A stretch of DNA of 64,000 nucleotides from Pigmentiphaga litoralis. Lineage in GTDB: Bacteria > Pseudomonadota > Gammaproteobacteria > Burkholderiales > Burkholderiaceae_B. Numbering within the stretch: the first letter of the stretch is position 1; the number at the start of each line of letters is the position of its first letter. Both the position numbers and the translations under genes were made by a program. The stretch is taken from positions 992,001-1,056,000 of the forward strand of contig NZ_BMXQ01000001.1 of assembly GCF_014651835.1 (NCBI RefSeq). The letters are read 5' to 3'. Below are positions 14,793 to 23,425 of this stretch, piece by piece. The notes beneath the pieces were generated by a model, which was given only the letters and a program-made list of their open reading frames with translations, was not told the DNA's origin and did not search any database.

Positions 14793-17135
14793 ATGAAAAC
14801 CCAGAAGATCGAGTTCTATCGCCACCCGGCCGGCGGCTGGGGCGCGCTCAAAAGCGTCGCGACCCAACTGCTGGGCCACGGCATTGCCGCCAAGGGCGCC
14901 AAGACCATGTTGTCGGCCAATCAGCCCGACGGCTTTGACTGTCCAGGATGCGCCTGGCCCGACAGGGATCATGCGTCGACCTTCGAGTTCTGTGAAAACG
15001 GCGTAAAGGCCGTGGCTGCGGAGGCCACGTCGCGCCGGGTGACGGCCGACTTCTTCAAGAAGCACCCGGTGTCGTCCTTGCTAAAGGAAAGCGACTTCTT
15101 TCTGGAAGATCAGGGCCGCCTGACCGAGCCCCTGTCCTACGATGCGGCATCGGACACCTATGTGCCGGTCAGCTGGGACGATGCCTTCGCGACGATCGGC
15201 CGCCACCTGCGCGCCCTTCCCGATCCCGACCAGGCCATTTTTTATACGTCGGGCCGCACCAGCAACGAAGCCGCGTTCCTGTATCAATTGTTCGTGCGTG
15301 AATACGGCACCAACAATTTTCCCGACTGCTCAAACATGTGCCACGAGCCAAGCGGTACCGGCATGCGTGCCAGCATCGGCGTTGGCAAAGGCACGGTCAC
15401 GCTGGACGACTTCGAGCGCGCCGACGCGATCTTCATCTTCGGGCAGAACCCGGGCACCAATCACCCGCGCATGCTGGGTGAACTGCGCGAAGCCGCCAAA
15501 CGCGGCGCCCGTATCGTGTCGTTCAATCCACTGCGCGAACGCGGGCTGGAAAGATTCGCGAACCCGCAAAGCCCGATGGCAATGCTGGGTCTGGGCGCCA
15601 ACTTCATCAGTACCGACTATCACCAGCTGCGGATCGGCGGCGACCTGGCCGCCATCAAGGGAATCATCAAGCATGTGATCGAGGCGGATGATGCCGCCGT
15701 CGCCGGGGGTCGGCCGCGCGTGCTTGATACGGCATTCATCGCCGAACACACCAACGGCTTCGATACCTTCGTAGCCGACGTTCGCTCTGAAAGCTGGGAA
15801 ACGATCGAGGCCGAATCGGGCCTGGCCGAAGCGCAGCTTCGGGCGACGGGTGAAACCTATATCGCGGCCAAGGCCGTGATCGCGTGTTGGGGCATGGGGA
15901 TCACGCAGCACAAGCATTCGGTCGCCACGATCCAGATGATCACCAACCTGCTGCTGCTGCGCGGCCATATTGGCCGGCCGGGCGCCGGCGCCTGCCCGGT
16001 GCGTGGCCACAGCAACGTTCAGGGCGACCGCACCATGGGCATCTACGAACAGCCGTCGCCGGCCTTCCTGGATCGCCTTGACAAGGTCTTTGGCATTCAA
16101 ACGCCGCGCACGGCCGGTTTCGACACGATCGCAGCAATCGAAGCCATGCGCGACGGCAAAGCCAGCGTCTTTATCGGCATGGGCGGCAACTTTGCCAGCG
16201 CCACCCCGGATACGGCAGTGACTGAAGCCGCATTGCGTCAATGCGCCCTGACCGTGCACGTGTCGACCAAACTCAACCGCAGCCATCTGGTGCATGGCAA
16301 GGACGCGTTGATCCTGCCCTGCCTGGGCCGCACCGAAATCGACATCCAGGCTGGCGGCGCCCAGGGCGTGACGGTCGAAGATTCCATGAGCATGGTGCAC
16401 CTGTCGTCGGGCATCAACCCGCCTGCATCGGACCACCTGCTGTCCGAACCGGCCATCGTTGCGCGCATGGCCAGGGCCACCCTGCCCGACAGCCGGATCG
16501 ACTGGCTGGGCCTGATCGAAGACTACGACCGCATCCGCGTGCTGATCGAACAAGTGTTCGATGACTTTGCCGGCTTCAACGACAGGTTGCGTCATCCGGG
16601 CGGCTTTCGCCTGCGCAATACGGCGTCCGAACGCGTGTGGAACACCCCGAGCGGCAAGGCAAACTTCTTTGCCCAACCGATACCGCGCGACCTGCCGATC
16701 CACCAGGCCCGCCGGCAGACCGACGGGCTGGTGTTCAATCTGGCCACGGTCCGCTCGCACGACCAGTACAACACGACCATCTATGGCATGGACGACCGGT
16801 ATCGCGGCGTGTATGGCCATCGCCGCGTCGTGTTCATTCATGCCGACGACATTCGGGCGCTGGGCATGAAGGCAGGCGACTGGGTGGACCTGACGAGCAT
16901 CGACGGCGATGGCAACATGCGCCGCGTCGATCGTTTCCTGCTCGTGGAATACGCAATTCCGCGTGGCTGCATCGCAAGCTACTATCCCGAGACGAACGGC
17001 CTGGTGCCCCTGTCGAGCTTTGCCGACCAGGCGCGCACTCCAACTTCGAAATCCATCCCGGTCATGCTGACGCCGCATCATGCCCACGCCCGGAGCGACT
17101 CGACGTCGACCACCGATGCAGACACCCTCGCCTGA
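14793..17135 (+). CDS. FdhF/YdeP family molybdopterin oxidoreductase
   Basis: 780 aa from MKTQKIEFYRHPAGGW at 14793; upstream open frame has no coding character. The N-terminal FDCPGCAWPD...FEFCENGVKA supplies three Cys, a reduced iron-sulfur motif seen in YdeP proteins. SNMCHEPSGTG (about residues 178-188) places Cys where formate dehydrogenase H has selenocysteine, coordinating Mo-bis-MGD. Typical Mo-binding segments follow (FGQNPGTNHP; CPVRGHSNVQGDRTMG). It has no Tat signal, so it is predicted to be cytoplasmic. The true substrate is not known; YdeP is linked to acid resistance in E. coli. FdhD two genes downstream would supply sulfur for the cofactor. Confidence 0.9.
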   Translation: MKTQKIEFYRHPAGGWGALKSVATQLLGHGIAAKGAKTMLSANQPDGFDCPGCAWPDRDHASTFEFCENGVKAVAAEATSRRVTADFFKKHPVSSLLKESDFFLEDQGRLTEPLSYDAASDTYVPVSWDDAFATIGRHLRALPDPDQAIFYTSGRTSNEAAFLYQLFVREYGTNNFPDCSNMCHEPSGTGMRASIGVGKGTVTLDDFERADAIFIFGQNPGTNHPRMLGELREAAKRGARIVSFNPLRERGLERFANPQSPMAMLGLGANFISTDYHQLRIGGDLAAIKGIIKHVIEADDAAVAGGRPRVLDTAFIAEHTNGFDTFVADVRSESWETIEAESGLAEAQLRATGETYIAAKAVIACWGMGITQHKHSVATIQMITNLLLLRGHIGRPGAGACPVRGHSNVQGDRTMGIYEQPSPAFLDRLDKVFGIQTPRTAGFDTIAAIEAMRDGKASVFIGMGGNFASATPDTAVTEAALRQCALTVHVSTKLNRSHLVHGKDALILPCLGRTEIDIQAGGAQGVTVEDSMSMVHLSSGINPPASDHLLSEPAIVARMARATLPDSRIDWLGLIEDYDRIRVLIEQVFDDFAGFNDRLRHPGGFRLRNTASERVWNTPSGKANFFAQPIPRDLPIHQARRQTDGLVFNLATVRSHDQYNTTIYGMDDRYRGVYGHRRVVFIHADDIRALGMKAGDWVDLTSIDGDGNMRRVDRFLLVEYAIPRGCIASYYPETNGLVPLSSFADQARTPTSKSIPVMLTPHHAHARSDSTSTTDADTLA

Positions 17136-17358
17136 AGCCCTACTCGCCATCCTGCAGGAATACCCCACGGGTGTCTCGCTCCCCAGGTTGTCCAAACGCC
17201 TGGGCGAACGGGCCAGCGTCGTCCTGCGCGCATTGGCGTTGATGGGCGATGGCTTTGGCAACCGCCGCGGCCCGGGCTGGGTGCGCGTCGAACAGACGGA
17301 CGGCGTCTGGAACATCACGATTACGCCAGCGGGCCGCCAGGCCTTGCAGCAGCCTTGA
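17116..17358 (+). CDS. small winged-helix-like protein in the ydeP-fdhD operon
   Basis: 80 aa from ATG 17116, overlapping the 3' end of the oxidoreductase gene by 20 bp and ending 2 bp before fdhD. SPEALLAILQEYPTGVSLPR followed by KRLGERASVVLRALALMG reads as a helix-turn-helix. GPGWVRVEQTDGVWNITITP, then AGRQAL, reads as the wing and last helix. It could be a DNA-binding regulator or a cofactor-delivery partner. No catalytic motif is visible. The tight overlap on both sides argues strongly that it is a real gene cotranslated with the enzyme and FdhD. Confidence 0.72.
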   Translation: MQTPSPEALLAILQEYPTGVSLPRLSKRLGERASVVLRALALMGDGFGNRRGPGWVRVEQTDGVWNITITPAGRQALQQP

Positions 17359-17360
17359 CG

Positions 17361-18266
17361 ATGACCGATATTCCCACGTCACCCGACCTCCAGGCCTGTG
17401 CGTTCGCGCCGGGGGGTATCGGCCCGACCGAGGGCGGCGCGGGTCAGGAAGCCTATGGCGATCTGACCGCGGTCCCGACTTCCCGGACGGTCGCCGCGCA
17501 ACGCGCCACGGCTGAGGCTGAAACGGCCATCGATGTCGTGGTGGCGGAAGAGACCCCCATCGCCCTGGTGTTCAACGGCATATCGCATGCGGTGATGATG
17601 GCGACCCCGGCCGACCTGGAAGCCTTTGCCTTGGGCTTTGCCTTGTCGGAAGGCATCCTGGATGGCATCGCGGCCTGCCGCGACATCGAACTGCAGGGCA
17701 GTCCGCTGGGCATCGAAGTCCACCTGAGCATCGGGTCAGCCGAATTTGCCAGGTTGAAAGACCGCCGCCGTTCGCTGGCCGGGCGCACCGGTTGCGGCCT
17801 GTGCGGCATCGACAGCCTGGCGGCGCTGGACCTGCACAGCGGCCCCGTCGCGCGGCCTGCCTGGACGCGCGGCCTGTCGCTGGACACCGTCATGTCCGCC
17901 ATGTCCGCCCTGCCCGACCATCAGCCGCTGAACGCCCTGACCGGTGGGGTGCATGCGGCCGCCTGGGCCCTGCCCGACGGCACGCTGTACAAGGTCATGG
18001 AAGACGTGGGTCGGCATAACGCGCTAGACAAGCTGATAGGCTGGCTCGCGCAGGAAGCCGACGGAGGCACCGTGCCCGATGGCTTCGTCGCAATGTCCAG
18101 CCGGGCAAGCTATGAATTGGTGCGCAAGTGCGCGCGGATGGGGTACCCGGCGCTGACGACGATTTCCGCGCCCAGCGCGCTGGCGATCGAACTGGCCACG
18201 CAGGCCGACATGGCGCTGTACTCGTTCTGCCGCCCGCCCAAAGGTATGACGCGCTTCGTGGCGTAG
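17361..18266 (+). CDS. fdhD: formate dehydrogenase accessory sulfurtransferase FdhD
   Basis: 301 aa. FdhD passes sulfur from IscS to the molybdenum bis-MGD cofactor, an essential step for formate-dehydrogenase-type enzymes. The active loop GRTGCGLCGIDS has both Cys of the CxxC motif (C145 and C148). The glycine-rich GGVHAAAWA and MEDVGRHNALDKLIGW motifs are standard for the family, as is the C-terminal SSRASYELVRKCARMG. ATG 17361 was chosen over a TTG two codons earlier. It ends the operon; a GC-rich hairpin without T-run (18272-18288) follows before the convergent ltaE. Confidence 0.95.
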   Translation: MTDIPTSPDLQACAFAPGGIGPTEGGAGQEAYGDLTAVPTSRTVAAQRATAEAETAIDVVVAEETPIALVFNGISHAVMMATPADLEAFALGFALSEGILDGIAACRDIELQGSPLGIEVHLSIGSAEFARLKDRRRSLAGRTGCGLCGIDSLAALDLHSGPVARPAWTRGLSLDTVMSAMSALPDHQPLNALTGGVHAAAWALPDGTLYKVMEDVGRHNALDKLIGWLAQEADGGTVPDGFVAMSSRASYELVRKCARMGYPALTTISAPSALAIELATQADMALYSFCRPPKGMTRFVA

Positions 18267-18327
18267 CCGCCCGGGCGTCACGCCCGGTGTGTGCCGCGCG
18301 GGCGCCCGGGCCGGGAACGACACGGAC

Positions 18328-19383
18328 CTAGACTGACCGTGCGCGCGCCAGCAGTTCGTCCACTTCTTCCTGCCGTGTGTTGAACGAACACACCCATCTG
18401 ACATAGGCCTCGTCATCGCCGATATCGCGCCCTTCTGGCAGGGCATCGGGCGACCAGTCGTAGAACACTGCACCTTCGGCCCGCAGCCGTTCCGCCATCA
18501 AGGCCGGAATCAGGGTAAAGACCTCGTTGGCTTCGGTAGGCCAGACAAGCTCCACACCCGGGACGGCAGCGAGCCCGTCCGACAGTTGCCGGGCCATGGC
18601 ATTGGCATGCCCCGCCAGATGCAGCCAGTGATCGTCGGTCAGCCAACCCGCGAACTGCGCGCCAAAAAAGCGCCCTTTGGCGGCCATCTGGCCGGCGCGC
18701 TTCAGGCGGTAGTCGAAGTCGACGGCGACGGCTTCGTCAAAAAACACGATGGCTTCAGCCATCAGCGCGCCGTTCTTGGAAGCGCCCAGGCACAACACGT
18801 CCACCCCTGCCCGCCACGTGATGTCGGCCGGTGCGCAGTTGAGCGCCGCAAGCGCATTGGCGAACCGGGCACCGTCCATGTGAATCTTGAGCCCGAGCTG
18901 ACGCGCCGTCGCGCCGATTTCCGCGAGTTCGTCCGGGGTGTAGACCAGGCCGTTTTCATTGGCCTGCGTCAGCGTCAGCGCGCGCGGCACGACGTTGTGG
19001 GGCGCATGCGGCGCCACGCGCAGGCCGCGGCGCAAGGAGGCCGCCGTGACCTTGGGTGCGTCGCCCGGCAAGGTGACCAGGCGTGCCCCCCCGGTAAAGA
19101 ATTCCGGTGCACTGGATTCGTCCATCAGGACGTGGGCCTGCCGATGGCACAGCACCGCGCCCCAGGGGGGCACCAGCGCGGCCAGGGCCAGCGAGTTGGC
19201 GACCGTGCCGGTGCTCGCAAAGAACACCTTGACGTCGTGCTCGAAGATCCCGGCCAGCTGGGCACGCGCCGCGTCACACCACGGATCGTTCCCGTACGAC
19301 GACACGGCGCCTTCGTTCGCGGCCATCACGGCCTTCAGCACGGGGGCCGAAGCCCCTGCCATGTTGTCGCTGCCGAAATGCAT
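18328..19383 (-). CDS. ltaE: low-specificity L-threonine aldolase (PLP-dependent)
   Basis: 351 aa, fold-type I PLP enzyme that cleaves L-threonine or allo-threonine to glycine and acetaldehyde. It starts MHFGSDNMAGASAPVL (S-D-N is the family opening), has SSYGNDPWCDAA and the PLP lysine in LCLGASKNGALMAEA (about residue 204). HMDGARFANALAAL gives the Asp-x-x-Arg contact to the PLP ring. Closest to the beta-eliminating-lyase type seen in Burkholderiales. It is convergent with fdhD and 32 bp downstream of rlmB on the same strand. Confidence 0.9.
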   Translation of the reverse strand: MHFGSDNMAGASAPVLKAVMAANEGAVSSYGNDPWCDAARAQLAGIFEHDVKVFFASTGTVANSLALAALVPPWGAVLCHRQAHVLMDESSAPEFFTGGARLVTLPGDAPKVTAASLRRGLRVAPHAPHNVVPRALTLTQANENGLVYTPDELAEIGATARQLGLKIHMDGARFANALAALNCAPADITWRAGVDVLCLGASKNGALMAEAIVFFDEAVAVDFDYRLKRAGQMAAKGRFFGAQFAGWLTDDHWLHLAGHANAMARQLSDGLAAVPGVELVWPTEANEVFTLIPALMAERLRAEGAVFYDWSPDALPEGRDIGDDEAYVRWVCSFNTRQEEVDELLARARSV

Positions 19384-19415
19384 ATGCCGCTTCTCCGAAA
19401 TGAAACCCGACCGCC

Positions 19416-20168
19416 CTACTTCCCTGCTTTCTTGGCCGCGCGCTGACGCACGGTTTCGTACATGCAGACCGCCGACGCCACGCTGACGTTCAGGCTTTCG
19501 ATCGATCCCGCCATGGGGATGTTCACGAGTTCGTCGCAGGTTTCGCGGGTCAGGCGGCGCATGCCCTCGCCTTCGGCGCCCAGGACCCAGGCAATGGGCT
19601 GCGACGCGTCGATGTCATGGATCGACTTTTCCGCTTCGTCGTCGGTACCGACCACCCACACGCCGCGCTCCTTCAGGGCGCGCAGGGTGCGGGCCAGGTT
19701 CGTGACGGTCAGGTAAGGCACGGTATCGGCGGCGCCGCAGGCCACGCGTTGCACGGTCGCATTGATGCCCACGGCGCGGTCGCGCGGCGCGATCACTGCC
19801 TGCACTCCCGCGCCATCGGCGGTGCGCAGGCAGGCGCCCAGATTGTGCGGATCGGTCACCCCGTCCAGCACCAGCACGAAGGCCGGTTCGGTCGCGTCAT
19901 CGAGCACTTCATCGATGTCCATCGCCAGTTCGAGCGATTCGGCCAGGGCAACGACGCCCTGGTGGCGCTGCCCCTTGGCAAGGCCTTCGAGCCGCTCCAT
20001 CCCGACGGCGCGCGCGGACTTGCCGACGGCCTGCGCCTGTTCAATAAGGGCAAGCATGCGGCGATCCCGGCGCATGGCTTCAACGTAAAGTTCCTTGATC
20101 GATTCCGGGGCATAGCGCAAACGCGCCGACACCGCGTGGAACCCGATCAGTATCTGGCTGGCTGCCAT
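19416..20168 (-). CDS. rlmB: 23S rRNA Gm2251 2'-O-methyltransferase RlmB
   Basis: 250 aa from [13 protein letters not shown]. The N-terminal substrate-binding domain is followed by a SPOUT methyltransferase with the three family motifs: [20 protein letters not shown] (about residues 107-126), [13 protein letters not shown] (about 194-206) and [18 protein letters not shown] (about 217-234). It methylates G2251 in the peptidyl-transferase P loop. An upstream TTG/ATG would add 7 residues. It lies directly after rnr, the common rnr-rlmB order. Confidence 0.95.
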   Translation of the reverse strand: MAASQILIGFHAVSARLRYAPESIKELYVEAMRRDRRMLALIEQAQAVGKSARAVGMERLEGLAKGQRHQGVVALAESLELAMDIDEVLDDATEPAFVLVLDGVTDPHNLGACLRTADGAGVQAVIAPRDRAVGINATVQRVACGAADTVPYLTVTNLARTLRALKERGVWVVGTDDEAEKSIHDIDASQPIAWVLGAEGEGMRRLTRETCDELVNIPMAGSIESLNVSVASAVCMYETVRQRAAKKAGK

Positions 20169-20191
20169 ATCTTGATTCCTGAAAAACATGC

Positions 20192-20211
20192 GGCGCTGCT
20201 CAGGCAGCGCC
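20192..20211 (-). terminator. hairpin before rlmB
   Basis: Perfect 8-bp stem GGCGCTGC / GCAGCGCC with a 4-base loop. On the minus strand five T follow after GCATG. It lies between the rnr terminator and the rlmB start and could be a second terminator or an attenuator for read-through into rlmB. Confidence 0.5.
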
Positions 20212-20228
20212 GTCCAGTGCTATTAAAC

Positions 20229-20250
20229 CAAAACCCCGCCCAGGGCGGGG
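20229..20250 (-). terminator. intrinsic terminator of rnr
   Basis: CCCCGCC / GGCGGGG stem with a 3-base loop, followed on the minus strand by TTTTGGTTT. It is 9 bp after the rnr stop codon. Confidence 0.82.
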
Positions 20251-20258
20251 CCAGGCGA

Positions 20259-22703
20259 TCAGTGACGCTTGCGCGCGGTCCGCTTGTTGCCGGATGCCCG
20301 CTTGCCGGGTTTGGCCGACGTTCCGTCATCCGACGGCCGGCGGGCCGCCTTCAAGGTCTGTCCCTTCAGGCCCGCAGGCTTGGGGGCCGCGGCCTTGCGC
20401 GGACGGCTGTCTTCATCGGCAGGCTTGTCGTCGCGGGCCAGCGCCTTGCGAATGCCCTCGTAGCTCACGCCCTTGACGAGCTTGAACTCGATGCGGCGCG
20501 CTTCCAGATCGACCCGTGCAACCTGTACCTGCACCTTGTCGGTCAGGCGATAGCGCATGCCGGTCCGTTCACCACGCAGTTCGTGCAGCGAGTCGTTGAA
20601 CTGGAAGTACTCTGCGCCCAGTTCGGACACGTGCACCAGACCTTCCACATGCAGGTCGTCCAGCGTCACGAAGACGCCAAACGTCGCCACGCCCGTCACG
20701 GTGCCGCTGAACACATCGCCCACCTTTTCGCGGACGAACCAGCACTTCAGCCAGGCTTCGACGTCGCGCGATGCGTCGTCGGCACGGCGCTCGTTGCTCG
20801 AGCAGAACAGACCCAGCTTTTCCCACAAAGCATGTTCGTGTTCCTTGATGCTTTCGGCCACGACCGGCGCGCCACCGTCCAGCGCCTGCGGCACATACCG
20901 CTTGGCTTGCAACAGCGCCTTGATCACGCGGTGCGTCAGCAAGTCGGGATAGCGGCGGATCGGCGACGTGAAGTGCGCATAGGCCGGATACGACAGGCCG
21001 AAGTGCCCCGCGTTGTCGGGGCTGTACATGGCCTGCTGCATGGACCGCAGGCACATGGTCTGCAGCAGCGGCGCGTCGGGACGGCCCTTGGTGCTCGCCA
21101 GCAGGACGGAATAATCCGCCGCCGTCGGCTTGTCACCGCCACCCAGCGACAGACCCAGGGTTTTCAGGAACTGACGCAGTGCCTGCAGCTTTTCAGGCGT
21201 GGGGCCTTCATGAATACGGAACAGGCCCGGATGCTTGCTGCGTTCCATGAAGTCGGCCGCGCAGGTATTGGCCGCCAGCATGCACTCTTCGATCACCTTG
21301 TGGGCGTCGTTGCGCACATACGGAACGATGCTTTCGATGCGGCCCACTTCGTTGCACACGATCTTGGTTTCGACAGTATCGAAGTCGATCGCGCCACGCG
21401 TCTTGCGCGCTTCCTGGAACACCAGGAACAACTGGTACAGGTTGCCGATCTGCGGCAGCACATGTTCGTGCTTGCGCGCAGCCGGGCCGTGCGGCATTTG
21501 CAGCGCGCTCCATACCTCGTTGTAGGTGGTGCGCGAATGCGAATGCATGACCGCGTTATAGAACTGATACGCCTGCACGGTGCCGGCCTTGGAACCCGTG
21601 GCCGGGATGACCATGTCGCAGACCAGCACCAGCCGGTCGACATGCTCGTTCAGGGAACACAGTCCGTTGGACAGCTTTTCGGGCAGCATCGGAATGACGC
21701 GGCGCGGGAAGTACACACTGGTCGACCGCTCCAGCGCATCCACGTCCAGCGCGTTGCCGGGCACCACATAGTTCGCGACGTCGGCAATAGCCACGATCAG
21801 GCGCCAGCCCGGACGCTTGCGCGTACCGGTGCCCAGCTCCACGGGCTCGCAGTAAACGGCATCGTCGAAGTCGCGGGCGTCTTCGCCGTCGATCGTGATC
21901 AGCGGCACATCGCGCAGGTCGATACGCCCAGCCAGATCGCCACGGCGCACTTCGTTCGGCAGCTTGGCGGCCTGCGCCAGCGCGGCTTCCGAAAACTCAT
22001 GCGGCACATTGAACTTGCGCACCGCGATTTCGATTTCCATGCCGGGATCGTCGATCTCGCCCAGGATCTCCACCACGCGCCCCATGGGCTGGCTGTGGCG
22101 GGTGGGCTGCTCGACGATTTCGACCATCACGACCTGGCCGTGCTGCGCATCGCCAATGTCGCTTTCGTGAATCAACACGTCGTGCTTGATGCGCTGGTCT
22201 TCCGGCACGACGATGTACAGGCCGCGCTCGTTCAGGAACCGGCCCACCAGTCGATTGGTGCGACGCTCGATCACCTCGACGATGATGCCGTCGGGCTTGC
22301 CGCGATAGTCGTTGCCCGACAGCTTCACCAGGACGCGGTCCCCATGCAGGACCTTCAGCATTTCCTTCGGTGTCAGGAAGATATCGGACTTGCCGTCGTC
22401 GCGGATCAGGAAGCCGAAGCCGTCCCGATGGCCCTGCACGCGGCCCGCGATGAAGTCGAGCTTGTCGGCCAGCAGGAGTACGCCCTTGCGGTTGGGCATC
22501 AGCTGCCCGTCGCGCTCCATGGCGCCCAGGCGGCGCTGAAAGCCGATACTTTGCGGGTCGACACCCAGGGTTGCCGCCAGGTCATCCGGCGACAGGGGGC
22601 CATCTGCTTCACGCAGCGTGGCCAGGATCTTTTCGCGGGTCGGCACTTCCGGATCGTAGTCCTGAGGTGCGTTGGGCGAATTGTTATGCGATCGGTTTGT
22701 CAA
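20259..22703 (-). CDS. rnr: ribonuclease R
   Basis: 814 aa 3'-5' exoribonuclease that degrades structured RNA. Order seen: N-terminal helix-turn-helix, two cold-shock domains, RNB catalytic domain with TIDGEDARDFDDAVY (about residues 273-287, four Asp ligands for magnesium), S1 domain (GTVTGVATFGVFVTLDDLHVEGLVH begins near 672), and a Lys/Arg-rich tail. The start is a TTG (22703) with a weak ribosome-binding site; no ATG fits, and a TTG two codons further upstream is an alternative. The start region overlaps the -35 of the divergent tRNA-Leu promoter. Confidence 0.96.
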   Translation of the reverse strand: MTNRSHNNSPNAPQDYDPEVPTREKILATLREADGPLSPDDLAATLGVDPQSIGFQRRLGAMERDGQLMPNRKGVLLLADKLDFIAGRVQGHRDGFGFLIRDDGKSDIFLTPKEMLKVLHGDRVLVKLSGNDYRGKPDGIIVEVIERRTNRLVGRFLNERGLYIVVPEDQRIKHDVLIHESDIGDAQHGQVVMVEIVEQPTRHSQPMGRVVEILGEIDDPGMEIEIAVRKFNVPHEFSEAALAQAAKLPNEVRRGDLAGRIDLRDVPLITIDGEDARDFDDAVYCEPVELGTGTRKRPGWRLIVAIADVANYVVPGNALDVDALERSTSVYFPRRVIPMLPEKLSNGLCSLNEHVDRLVLVCDMVIPATGSKAGTVQAYQFYNAVMHSHSRTTYNEVWSALQMPHGPAARKHEHVLPQIGNLYQLFLVFQEARKTRGAIDFDTVETKIVCNEVGRIESIVPYVRNDAHKVIEECMLAANTCAADFMERSKHPGLFRIHEGPTPEKLQALRQFLKTLGLSLGGGDKPTAADYSVLLASTKGRPDAPLLQTMCLRSMQQAMYSPDNAGHFGLSYPAYAHFTSPIRRYPDLLTHRVIKALLQAKRYVPQALDGGAPVVAESIKEHEHALWEKLGLFCSSNERRADDASRDVEAWLKCWFVREKVGDVFSGTVTGVATFGVFVTLDDLHVEGLVHVSELGAEYFQFNDSLHELRGERTGMRYRLTDKVQVQVARVDLEARRIEFKLVKGVSYEGIRKALARDDKPADEDSRPRKAAAPKPAGLKGQTLKAARRPSDDGTSAKPGKRASGNKRTARKRH

Positions 22704-22725
22704 AGGTCAAAAATCTCTATAGAAT
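22697..22725 (+). promoter_or_regulatory. sigma-70 promoter of tRNA-Leu
   Basis: TTGTCA (22697-22702), 17-bp spacer, TAGAAT (22720-22725), about 60 bp before the tRNA. The -35 hexamer lies over the rnr start codon on the other strand. Confidence 0.75.
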
Positions 22726-22783
22726 GCGCGGCTAGGTTGTTGAGCGACGCCAACGAATGCGTTGGACGTTTCATCACAACAGT

Positions 22784-22868
22784 GCCCAGATGGCGGAATT
22801 GGTAGACGCGCACGGTTCAGGTCCGTGTGCCGAAAGGTGTGGAGGTTCGAGTCCTCTTCTGGGCACCA
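22784..22868 (+). tRNA. tRNA-Leu (anticodon CAG)
   Basis: 85 nt including an encoded CCA. Acceptor stem GCCCAGA / TCTGGGC, D-loop with GGTAGACGCG, anticodon loop TTCAGGT reading CAG, a long variable arm (class II tRNA) and T-loop GGTTCGAGTCC. It reads CUG leucine codons, the most used Leu codon in this GC-rich DNA. Confidence 0.97.
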
Positions 22869-22887
22869 ACGAATTGCAGTCATTCGC

Positions 22888-22923
22888 ATGTCGGTACGCA
22901 GTGGAATGTCGGTGCGCAGTGTT
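22888..22923 (+). repeat. 18-bp direct repeat after tRNA-Leu
   Basis: ATGTCGGTACGCAGTGGA followed directly by ATGTCGGTGCGCAGTGTT, 15 of 18 identical. It begins 20 bp after the tRNA 3' end. Confidence 0.65.
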
Positions 22924-23038
22924 TGAGTGCGCAAAGACTGACTCCCAACTGACGTCAGACCCCCAAAATCCACTTGGTTTGATTTGGATTTCGGCGCCGA
23001 CAGTGCAGCAAGGTAGCCCGTACATTGGGTTGAACGCG

Positions 23039-23051
23039 TGTTCCAGGAACA
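23039..23051. repeat. palindrome TGTTCC-A-GGAACA
   Basis: Perfect 6-bp arms around one base, with another TGTTC copy three bases on. Its mirror-order counterpart is at 23255. It could be a protein-binding site; no known operator was recognised. Confidence 0.5.
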
Positions 23052-23254
23052 TGTGTTCATCGCAATGACGGGCTTTTTTGCGTCTGCACGCCTACCTTGT
23101 GCAACAGCCAGGGTGTCCAGGAGCCCGCGGCGTTTCGACGTCGTATCGAAGCCACGTGTTTGCAATGGGTTGCTCATGGACGAAGGGGCCAGGGGCAGAG
23201 GCTGCTCAAACAAAAAGTGAAAAGAAGACGCCAAGCTTTTGCAAGGCGTACCAG

Positions 23255-23267
23255 GAACAGTGTTCCA
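23255..23267. repeat. palindrome GGAACA-G-TGTTCC
   Basis: Perfect 6-bp arms around one base. The arms are the same two hexamers as in the palindrome at 23039-23051, in the opposite order, 216 bp apart. Confidence 0.5.
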
Positions 23268-23425
23268 CCGGTAATTTTTTCCGGCCTGAATAGAATACAC
23301 CGTTCGTATCGTCTTGCGCAGGCAAGCCGTGCCTGCGCTGCGGGCGGCAACTCGATAGATAGAAGTTTGCGATGCCCGCGGGAAGCGCGCCGGCTCTGCG
23401 GTGCCAGCGGATGCGAGAGGACCGT

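Larger units (their letters stand above)
22869..23425. other. 557-bp region without a recognisable gene
   Basis: Between tRNA-Leu and the phosphoribosyltransferase gene. Open frames here have no family resemblance. It holds an 18-bp direct repeat (22888-22923), two related palindromes (23039-23051 and 23255-23267), and a hairpin GCGCAGGCA / TGCCTGCGC at 23316-23338. It also has a TAGAAT element near 23291 that could be a -10 box. Base composition is lower in GC than in the genes around it. Confidence 0.6.

Noticed and set aside
15330-17318. 662-aa open frame on the minus strand
   Set aside because: Antisense of the YdeP-type oxidoreductase gene.
19617-22805. 1062-aa open frame on the plus strand
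   Set aside because: It is the antisense shadow of rlmB and rnr, which are both certain genes; GC-rich third positions keep such frames open.
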